DNA of 64,000 nt from Notospermus geniculatus (Eukaryota; Nemertea; Pilidiophora; Heteronemertea; Lineidae), in NCBI GenBank assembly GCA_002633025.1, contig NMRB01000225.1, positions 209,587 to 273,586 on the forward strand. The letters are read 5' to 3'. The translations under genes were made by a program, and so were the position numbers. Under the pieces are notes generated by a model, which did not search any database, was not told where the DNA came from, and saw only the letters and a program-made list of their open reading frames with translations. Shown here one piece after another: positions 54,316-64,000 of the stretch. How positions within the stretch are numbered: the stretch's first letter is position 1; each line of letters begins with the position of its first letter.

Positions 54316-55929
54316 CGTACAAAGTCTGTATTCATTTTACCTTTTGCCATCTAGGAGTTAACAGCTACTGACCCTATCAGTAGCTCCACATCCCTTGTAT
54401 CTCCAGGTCCTCTTGCCACTTGCCTTTGGCTGAAGAGAGGTTGACAACTTGTCTGCCCATAGGCCTAAATTGCCACTTGCCTTTGGCTGAAGAGAGGTTG
54501 ACAACTTGCCTGTCCATAGGCCGAATTTCACCCCCTTAGCTTTTTATCATTGGAAACCTTTAGTGAGAAAGGTTCAAATGAACTTGACTCCATCCCTTAG
54601 ACTGAGTACTTGTTTTCAAACCTATATCAGCATGGATACATAAATCAATTCCAGTTAAAAATAATATCGAATCAAAACAAAATAAGATAATTCAATCTAT
54701 GCTGGCAGAACGAGGCCTGGTCCTCGTGGTAAAAATCATGTCAAACAGAATAACTTTTCTATCGTTAAGAATGGGAGTGACTGTTCGAACCCAAGTATCT
54801 CGGATCTGTCACAGGTTTGAGATTTCGCCACGGTGACGATTCTGTGTGTGAGGTCAAGGTCAAACGAGGCCGATACCGAACCATTTTGGCCATAGCGGTG
54901 GGTTTGGGAACCAAACTAAATACTTAGGTACCGGTAATCATCATATGTTCAATATATTTTATTGTGTACTTACACATGTTTCATTTTTCCTTCTTACACT
55001 AGCAGTAAGGGTACATTCCTGAGACAGATCCCTTTCTGTTTATCCTCCTCTTCTCTTACATGTATTTCTATCTCGTCACCAGTTTATTGTACTTTTCACC
55101 GTTTAGATGTAATACTGAACTATCTACTGTAAAAATAAACATTGTCGTGACACTCGGAAAGGAAACGAATGTTTTAGGCCTACATGTACACAACAAGTTG
55201 TTTAATTAAAATATTTCAGACACTTTGTGCCAACTGTTCAAAGTTTAGTGTGACGTGGCTGGAGGAGAGGCTATCTTGTTAAGCTGAAGACCCTATATGG
55301 GCCATCTTGGAACGTTTATACTACATTATTTAAATGTAAAATGTTTTAAGGCATGCTTTCATCTATGTGTATGTTTTAATGAAGAATTAATCCACGAATT
55401 TATTATAAATAAATAAATTAATAAATGTCAGTGCAGGGCGTGTTGACACTTATGAACGGCCTGTTTTCAGGCCTTTATAGGCCTATGACGCACCCTCTGC
55501 ACTGATTCTATTCTATTCTTTCAGGTTCTGATGCAGTTACTCTCTGAGTCTGATGGAGACATGCTATCGAATTTGAAGAGGTCCATTTCCCACCACCTAA
55601 ACCGTCTGCGATTCCTTAATCCTGCAAAGAAAGATCCACAACCGCCATGCAGTCATCCCGTTCATTGTTGTTGATACACTGCAAATCCATAGATGTCAAA
55701 GACCATTCCGCAGCACCAGTCCTGTTTCTCAAAAGACATCACTTTTTTAGAATTCATCTGGTAATCTGTATTTTAATGTTCAGGCACAAATAAACTTGCT
55801 ATAAAACATAGAAAATATTGTCATCTTTCCACCATCACACCGCCTTTGGAACTGATCTTCCGGTTACACATGAATCATGGAGCTAAGCTCCATGCTTTGA
55901 CCAAATTTGTTGGAAGACTAAGACAGGGA

Positions 55930-56190
55930 ATACTGCAATGACGTACATGTACATGTACATGTAAAGAGTGGTTTACACAGTGCAACTTTTCATATGCAAC
56001 TTCATGCAACTTGTTGCATAAACCTGATGAGACCTAAAGGTTTCATCATGTTGCATGTGTAAACGGGCATGCATTGCAACTAGATCACGCTGGATGCTGC
56101 TATGTGTATAACGTCGCAGTTGGACTGCAACAAGTTGCAGGTTGCAGCAACTTACAACTGGTGCAAGCTATAGTGTAAACCCCCTTAATT
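55930..56190. mobile_element. Possible MITE with GTTTACAC / GTGTAAAC ends
   Basis: GAGTGGTTTACACAGTGCAA and the inverted ATAGTGTAAACCCCCTT bound a stretch full of GCAACTTGTTGCA palindromes. It is private to unit B. Duplication not established. Confidence 0.45.
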
Positions 56191-59183
56191 AAGGCATTCT
56201 TCAAACGGGACCATTTAACCACTTGTCGTTGCAATCTCGTCTTCACCCACGGTCCTGAACAAACAATCGCGTTCAGAACAATAGTCCCTCTTGAGACGTA
56301 GGACTAGAATTTGTATACGCTATATCATTTCCATATGGCGCAAAATCCCCACATTTTCCACCGCACCTGGCCAACGAGGCAGACATATGTGGGGTGTGAT
56401 AGAATCTTATGCCCCGTCTTCCTGATGTCCCCCTGTATTGTTTGCCACAGATTCACGTTTGTTTCGTTGTGGGTTGACCATGATAAATTCAGGCCTGGGG
56501 GAACCGGTAAATATTTGTCCTCTCGAATGGTCACGCACCTGTAGTGCATGGCCAGTGCATTTACAATTAGAAATGGCGAGATGTTGCCTGCGCTAATAGA
56601 TTGGTCCCAGATGGCCTTCGTTGGAAGGAACGATTCGAACACAATATAACCCTAACCCAAAGCTTCAAACCATAAAGTTTTCGTGTGGGCTGACCGTGAT
56701 AATTTCAGGGTTTGGGGTTACTGTAAATATGATAGGTCATTTCACACGATATTTCAATTCTGCCACTCCAAATCGGCGTATAATACATGCAACACCACCA
56801 GAAGATAGGCTTATGTACGATACAGTCACCAGCAAACTTTCTCAAACGTTGAAAATTATTTTTCTCTTAATTATTTGTGTATCAAACAGAATATTTAAGT
56901 AAATGGAGAAAACCGGTTTTTTTAAGATCTACTTTTATGTATCCCCATGCTGATTGGTCAATTACTGACACGTATTGGAAGGAACGATTCGAACACAATA
57001 TAACCCTAACCCAAAGCTTCAAACCATAAAGTTTTCGTGTGGGCTGACCGTGATAATTTCAGGGTTACTGTAAATATGATAGGTCATTTCGCACGATATT
57101 TCAATTCTGCCACTCCAAATCGGCGTATAATACATGAAACACCACCAGAAGATAGGCTTATGTACGATACAGTCACCAGCAAACTTTCTCAAACGTTGAA
57201 AATTGTTTTTCTCTTAATTATTTGTGTGTCAAACAGAATATTTAAGTAAATGGAGAAAACCGTTTTTTTTAAAGATCTACTTTTATGTATTCCCATGCTG
57301 ATTGGTCAATTACTGACACGTGACCTCATCCCCCATCCTATGGACTGTTCAATTTAATAAATTTTTTGTAAGAAGAAGGGATTTGCTATGTGAAGTTCAT
57401 TTGATGTAGGAACAAATCCCTGTGTCATTTTGAGAAACTCATGAAGAAATAAAGGGAAATTTGCCATGCTCACTTTTTGCAAAAATAGAGTTGCTATCTG
57501 CGATTCCTTAATCCTGCAAAGAAAGATCCACTACCGCCATGCAGTCATCCCGTTCATTGTTGTTGATACACTGCAAATCCACAGATGTCAAAGACGTCAA
57601 TCGCTCTATGACTCAGGTAGTACGAAACTTATTTCTCCTGCCCTCGATCAGAAATACGTGCATGTAGTTAGTAATATTCTATTCTATGTATTTAATATCG
57701 TAATATACTGTACATTTCTGAATTAAGTACCGGTAAGATGTCGTGTGTGTGTGTATGAGGTGGGAACGAAATCAAACTGCAATGTACATTTACATAGAAA
57801 GGACCACTGGTACAGGAATAGGCGCCAACTGGTTAACAGATATTTAGACACTGGTCAGATAATTTTGTTAATTTATTGCAATAAAGGTTATCAGATCCTC
57901 AATTTCTGTGAGTCCACCGTGTTTCACGTTTGTTTCGTTGTGGGTTGACCTTGATATATTCAGGCCTGGGGGTACCGGTAAATATTTGTCCTCTCGAATG
58001 GTCACGCACCTGTAATGCATGGTCAGTGCATTTACCATTAGAAATGGCGAGATGCTGCCTGCGCTAATAGATTGGTCCCAGACGGCCTTCGTTGGAAGGA
58101 ACGATTCGAACACAATATAACCCTAACCCAAAGCTTCAAATCATAAAGTTTTCGTGTGGGCTGACCGTGATAATTTCAGGGTTTGGGGTTACTGTAAATA
58201 TGATAGGTCATTTCGCACGATATTTCAATTCTGCCACTCCAAATCGGCGTATAATACATGCAATACCACCAGAAGATAGGCTTATGTACGATACAGTCGT
58301 CACCAGCAAACTTTCTCAAACGTTGAAAATTATTTTTCTCTTAATTATTTGTGTGTGATACAGAATATTTAAGTAGATGGAGAAAACCGGTTTTTTAAGA
58401 TCTACTTTTATGTATCCCCATGCTGATTGGTCAATTACTGACACGTGACCTCATCCCCCATCCTATGGACTGTTCAATTAATAAATTTTTTGTAAGAAGA
58501 AGGGATTTGCTATGTGAAGTTCATTTACATGTAGGAGACAAATCCCTGTGTCATTTTGAGAAACTCATGAAGAAATAAAGGGAAATTTGCCATGCTCACT
58601 TTTTGCAAAAATAGAGTTTTGCTTTTTGAGATGTGTCACAAACAACCACATAATTTTTTGTCGGTGTTTGTTGTAACAATCGACTTTTGTGACGGTCCTC
58701 TTCGGAACCATTTTTTTCAGAGACATGGAGAGAGATATGGCTAAACTTTGTTAAATGCACAAGTAGCCATTGACATGATCCCAATCAAAGCTGCACCATT
58801 CCAAGAGAAAGTTACTCTCTCAGCAGCACATGTTTTCTGGATTTGATCCTACTTCCTCCAGCATCAACGGCAATTTTTCATCAAGAGCTGCTTGATAACG
58901 TCATATAGCTGATACAGAATTCTAAATTCAATGCCATTAATAACGATAGGCGACCAGTACTCCTCCACGAAGGGGATAGAACATAGTCGCATAAGATGTC
59001 GGTCATTTACAGTAATTGTGAGTTGCTATTGTATGATCATCTGCCATTCCAAATTACTTTCGTAACACTTACCTTGCCCTTCGATCATGACACTGATCCT
59101 GATGCCCAACCCTTAAGCATAACGGGCTTCTTGCCCTCAGGCCCACAGACCCATCCTTCAAGGACTTCCTGACCCTGACTCCT

Positions 59184-59609
59184 TTGGCCCAGAACCAAAG
59201 CCAACTCAGTGACCCTACGCCCTACATCCCTCCAGTATCTCTAGGTCCTCTTGCCACTTGCCACCTGCCCGCAAGTTCACCTCTTTTGTTGTTGGATGAG
59301 AGAGGTTCAATTGACCTTGACTCCATCCCTACAACACATCCTCGTGCCCAGTCCCTTATCTTCCATTGTTTTCATGTTGTTGTTTTCATTTGTAGGATTA
59401 GGCCCAATTGTTGCGCAACCGGTTGCGGTATTTTTTTGTTTGTATTTCTTCCTTTCCGCGATGATGCGGGTGTAGGCCTGATCAGGTTTGTGAATGAGAG
59501 TAAATTTGCAACGACTGATCATCATCAATGCTATCACGGTTACTGTTATCTGACTTACGAGGCATCATCACTTACTGCAGCTCCATGGTTTCAGTTAACT
59601 ATGCTGTAA
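59184..59609 (+). pseudogene. Relict repeat-borne frame (MAQNQSQ), unit C
   Basis: Identical in length and almost in sequence to the unit A copy. It is kept with unit identity rather than by visible selection. No function assigned. Confidence 0.3.
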
Positions 59610-60075
59610 TAGAGAGCTATCGCCGCGTCTGGCAATGTTGGCTCAATAAACAGTTAATAGTGGTAATGTTGGCTCAATAAGCAGTTAATAGTGGTAATGT
59701 TAAAACCCTCTTCTGCTCCAAAGTGAAATAAATGTACAATCCTGGAAAAATGTTTCTGGTCCACACAATGAAGCTGGTTTTCTTCCTAGAAATTTTTCCC
59801 CATTCCAATTCAATTTCAGTGGAATGCAGCTTCTGCTTCAAATTTCATTTCGCAGAGCCACTTGTGCTTTGGAATCACGTGTATTCATGTGAAATGAGAT
59901 TTTGTAAGTGGAGCTGGATCCATTCCTTCCTTCCTAGAAAATTTCCCCGATCCAATTCAATGTCAGTGGAATACAGCTTCTGCTTCAAATTTCATTTCGC
60001 AGAGCCACTTGTGCTTTGGAATCACGTGTATTCATGTGAAATGAGATTTGTAAGTGGAGCTGGACACAGACAATT

Positions 60076-60324
60076 ATGAATATTGCAAATTCATCATCCA
60101 CCGTCATTCAACTGACAACTGAAGGTCAGGCACAGGTTGCTGGGCTTTTCTGTTCATTTTCCGATCTCCAACTGTCAGCACAGCTGACGATCCGAGACGG
60201 GCGTGGCTGGATTAGACTGGCGCTTGTGCTCAAACCTACAGGTATGGATGTGTCAATCCCCGTTAAAAATATTGTTGACTCAAGTCAAGAGTCGATCGCC
60301 AACATGGCATCGTTGGTTTTCTAA
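60076..60324 (+). pseudogene. 82-codon frame of unknown nature, unit C
   Basis: Third copy, closest to unit B but with A16E and V57M. Intact in length. No start context or splice signals suggest expression. Confidence 0.35.
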
Positions 60325-61164
60325 AAATAAGACAATTTAATCTACGCTGGCAGGACGAGGCTCGATCCCACAGGTGAAAATCTAAAAAGCATGTCAAAGA
60401 GAGTAATGTTTCAATCACAGAATGGCTGTGACTGGATATTGAACTCTATCTCGAAAGTGACAGGCGCTGAACTTTCCACTTTCTGCTCCAATAGTTTGTG
60501 GGTACACACCCTTGCTTTCCACCCCTGCAGATGGACCCAAGATTCTTGGACCATAGCCTCTCTTCATTGTTTTACGTTCTGTTATGATTTATGTTTTCAT
60601 ATGTTTTCCACAAATCTATAATAAATAAATAAATTCACTTTTATTGCGAGGAATAAGGAACTGAGGACTGAACGTAACGGTTTCCTCGATAACGATCATT
60701 ACTACGCGTGCCTCTCTCGGATTCATTCAGGTGCATTCCTTCCACCTCCAAGACCAAGGAACCGCAGCAATATCTTTTCACAGCTTACACACCAGTAATT
60801 GACCAAACAGGGCCAGGTTGTGTAGAAAAAGTACACAGAGCAGTACTTAACTATTAAAATTGGCATTTCCTCTTTAACACGGTATTTATTTAGTTTTGAT
60901 ATTTTTAAAAATCCTCTTTTCGTTCAGTGAGAATTGATCTAGTGTTTGTTTAAAAATCTAATGAGTTTTTGGAAATGTTATATGTCTTTAGACTCCACTG
61001 CATGGGCGATGGGCTCTGGAAGCCAGCTCGCCGCTCGGGGCTCATCAGTGACCCACATGCGTTTGGAACCCCTAACCCTGACATTATCACGGTCAACTCA
61101 CAGCGAAAATTATATGGTTTAAATAATCTACGAAAGGTTCTCGTAACCACATATTACAAAATCA

Positions 61165-61760
61165 CTAGACGAGGACCAGAAGCAGAGTGGTGGCAGCATT
61201 TGCTTGAGCTATCACAGTGACAGACGTCTACGCATCGTGGTGGCAGCACTTTTCCTGGACGACTGGACAAGACGAGCCAGAAACAGAGTGATGGCAGCCT
61301 CTGTTTCGAGCTATCAGGGTGACAGACCTCTCCGGCATCATCGTGGCAGGCACTTTTGCTGGATGACTGGACAAGACAAGGGCCAGAAGCAGATTGCTGG
61401 CAGCCTTTTGTTTCGAGCTATCACAGTGAAAGACCTCACCGGCATCATCGTGGCAGGCACTTTTGCTGGATGACTGGACAAGACAAGCGCCAGAAGCAGA
61501 TTGGTGAGAGCCTTTGTTTCTAGCTATCACGGTGACAGACCTCTCCGGCATTGTGGTGGCAGCACTTTTGCTGGACGACTGGACAAGACAAGAGCCAGAA
61601 GCAGACTGGTGAGCCTTCGTTTCGAGCTATCACAATGAGATATCTCACTGGCAGCATCGTGACAGGCACGACTGGACAAGTGTCAGAAGGAAAGTGCGGG
61701 GCAGCCTTTTATTCGAGCTATCACAGCGACAGACCTCTCCGTCATCGTAATGGCAGCACT
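61165..61760 (+). repeat. 105-bp minisatellite array, unit C (about 5 copies)
   Basis: Same repeat and same edge units as in units A and B. Its internal variants resemble unit B more than unit A. Confidence 0.88.
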
Positions 61761-62139
61761 TTTGCTGAAGGTTACAAACCAGTAATTGACCAATCAGGGT
61801 CAGGTTGTGTAGAGAAAGCAGTACCTATTAAAATTGTCATTTCCCGTTTGACACAATATTTATATGATTTGGATGTTTTTTATCCTCTTTTCGTTCAATA
61901 TGAATTGATCTAGTGTTTTTTAAAAATCTGATGAGTTTTTGGAAATGTTTTATGTTTTGGATGGGCTCTTATCAATGACCCCTTTTGGGTTTGGTCCCCC
62001 TAACCCTGATATTATCACGGTTAACCCACAAAGAAAATTATTTGATTTGAAAATCTAGGTTAGGTCCTTGTACTAACTGCCAAATATTACAATCATTGGA
62101 GCTTCTGGATCCCAGTAACAGGATGATGGTACATTCTCT

Positions 62140-63999
62140 TTATATGAAAATGGCTTGGATTTGTATTACTGGTGTGCCGCCCGTAGCCATCTGTCTCTAT
62201 AATAATAGTCGGCGACTTCGCCACTGGTGTCTCTCATAATTTATAGGTGATGATGAACTTTTTTCAACCCTTAAAGAACTAATTGAAATTTGTGTTGAAA
62301 GGAATTAGCAATTATTCTTGCAGATGATTTCGACTCTCACCGTGGTAGTTTATGTGAACGGGTGAAATTAAATGACGTTTGTAACACGGTTCCAAACTGA
62401 TAATGTAGTTCCTTAATACATGTATGTACTTGACGATGAAATGCTCTTGAATGACGCGAATTTTGCTTAAGAAAGATCCTCAAAAGAAATGGAACCTCAT
62501 AACAACTACGGATATACGTAGACTTAGTGAACTACTATGTAAAAACACTGGTATGTTTATCTCAAATGGAAGGACTGGTAGTGAAAAAAGCATTGGTAAC
62601 GTGACATGTAATGACATTGTTGATGATTTGTTCATTGGTTTTCCTGTAACTTTCAATATGGTTGATGATTTTTATATTGATGTGTTCAGTCCTGTTTTAT
62701 CAGACAAACATTGTCTCGTTTTAAGATTATTTTATTTATTGTATTGACCTCTATTGTAAGCTTATATTTATTTATTTACTGAAAAACTGGTGTTATTCCT
62801 TCAGCTTGGTCAGTAGGTGTTATCACTGCTTTGTGTAAGAATAAGGGCAGTCCTGAAGCGTTCAATTCCATTCGGAGATCTGGGTTGTGGAGTAAAGTTT
62901 TAGATTGTACTATCAAAGGTCGTATTGTTAGAGTAAACTTATGAATCCGTATGAAGATAAAATTGTAATATCAAAGTACAAAGGTCGTCTTGTTAACTCT
63001 TGTATATACATGTAGGTCAATCTGGAAACACTGATAGTTTCCCATGCTCAGTTGGCATTCGGCAGGGTGAAAACGTCTCACCTTTTCTCTTTGCTCTTTA
63101 CCTGAATGATTTGAATGATTTCTTGCTCAAAATGGTGCTGAAGGTTTGAAACATCTACATCATTATAGTACTCGTGATTTCACTCCTAGGCCTAAATGTA
63201 GGTTAGCCTATATGTTGAAACTATATGTAATGGGGTCAGAACTATTTATGTACATGTATTAATTATTATAGGTGGATGATACAGTAATGTTTTCTGAGAC
63301 AGCTGCTGGACTTAGCAAGGTCTTGACCTGTTAGAGATGTATTGTAATTTATGGAAGCTTCCTGTAAATGATACTAAAACAAAGGTTGTTATCTTTGCTC
63401 GGGCTTAAGCCCGCCAGAGATGAGAGAATTTCACTTACGCTGGTAACAAACTTGAGATTGTTGATGAATATACATGTACGTGTAATATCTTGGTGTGAAC
63501 ATAAATCATGTATAATTTGAAAGCTAGGAAACGTCGATGTAAACAAGCCTCAAGGGGTATATGTTTGGTCTTGTAAACAATGTAAGAGATTAGATCTCCC
63601 TATAGATGTTTGCTTAGAACTCTTTGACCATGTTGACCGCATGATTCTAGCCATCTTGAGTTATGGATGCGAAATACAATGTATAGGGTTTTGAAGATGT
63701 AACCATTCTAGAAAGAATCCACCTCAAATTTTGTAAACTCATATTAAATGTTTCCAAGTACACTCCAATTTGCATGATCTTATTACGAACTTGGTCGATT
63801 CTGTACCCATTATTGTAACTATCATTGAAAGAATGGTTAAGTTAGCTTCTGGGCTAAACCTCAGTCACCTTATTCAAATGAGGATAAATGACTTTGTGTA
63901 ATTTGCTTTTCAAAGTTGTCACAAAAAAATCAGCCTCCTTGTCTGTCCATATTTTAAAAGATATTAGATTAAAACATCGGTCGTTATTTCTGTCAACAC
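62140..63999 (+). pseudogene. Non-LTR retrotransposon relic, unit C (runs off window)
   Basis: Same element as in unit B, without the 1,149-bp insertion: GRTGSEKSIGNVTCNDIVDD near 62570, SVGIRQGENVSPFLFALYLN at about 63047, VDDTVMFSETAAGLSKV at 63272. Stops and deletions remain. Confidence 0.75.
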
Positions 64000-64000
64000 C

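Larger units (their letters stand above)
45455..57597 (+). repeat. Segmental repeat unit B (about 12.1 kb)
   Basis: Same block order as unit A, with landmarks at 45600 (GT leader), 46001, 47193, 47914, 49040-49580 (short minisatellite), 49980-53580 (retrotransposon relic) and 54182-54315 (telomere-like). It has private insertions at 45851-45992 and 50211-51359, and extra partial copies of the unit head at about 56455-57480. Confidence 0.85.
57598..63999 (+). repeat. Segmental repeat unit C (cut by window end)
   Basis: Landmarks at 57739 (GT leader), 57989, 59184, 60076, 61165-61760 (minisatellite) and 62140 onward (retrotransposon relic). It contains an internal duplication of about 130 bp at 59765-60065. 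Confidence 0.85.

Overview
The window is eukaryotic: intron-rich, AT-rich, dense in short inverted-repeat elements, and strongly enriched in the palindromes GTAGGCCTAC and ACATGTACATGT. This look, plus an intact animal-type calcium-activated channel/scramblase gene, suggests an invertebrate deuterostome, most likely an echinoderm. Hemichordate or amphioxus is not excluded. The assignment is an inference from style, not from a database match.

Region 1 (1-4.7 kb): a short element with 34-bp terminal inverted repeats begins at base 1. A cluster of GCGCATGCGC (NRF1-type) palindromes lies near 2.0-2.3 kb, and a fold-back element at 3.7-4.1 kb. No gene is confidently seen.

Region 2 (4.7-31.8 kb, minus strand): one complete anoctamin (TMEM16) gene. 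I traced 23 coding exon positions by reading splice sites and phases by hand. All junction phases agree and give a 1,077-residue protein with an N-terminal dimerisation domain, ten transmembrane segments and a basic/acidic C-terminal tail. The exon for the last transmembrane segment (TM10) is present three times in a row (12943-13020, 12176-12256, 11180-11260). All three copies have the same entry and exit phase, so they are very likely mutually exclusive exons. They differ at the two positions matching the TM10 aspartates of the third Ca2+ site of TMEM16A: A/D, D/D and T/G. This is the most interesting signal in the window. A 104-bp perfect palindrome and a 0.9-kb fold-back lie in the flanking introns. 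Other introns hold a 22-bp minisatellite, a pogo/Tigger-like element and several MITEs. A candidate promoter and untranslated first exon lie at 31.6-32.15 kb.

Region 3 (32.2-34.6 kb): no gene recognised. There is a CRE plus YY1-type promoter-like site at 34.0 kb.

Region 4 (34.7-64 kb): a direct segmental triplication. Units A (about 34665-45454), B (45455-57597) and C (57598 to window end) are about 11-12 kb each. Each carries the same order of blocks: a GT-repeat leader, relict short ORFs, a 105-bp minisatellite, a dead non-LTR retrotransposon, and (A and B) telomere-like degenerate CCCTAA repeats. Because the units are near-identical, each acts as an empty-site control for the others. This lets transposon insertions private to one unit be delimited exactly with their target-site duplications: 1,078 bp with TTCA, 724 bp with ACTT, 142 bp with AAT, and 1,149 bp with a 9-bp MULE-like duplication. 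No functional gene is supported here.
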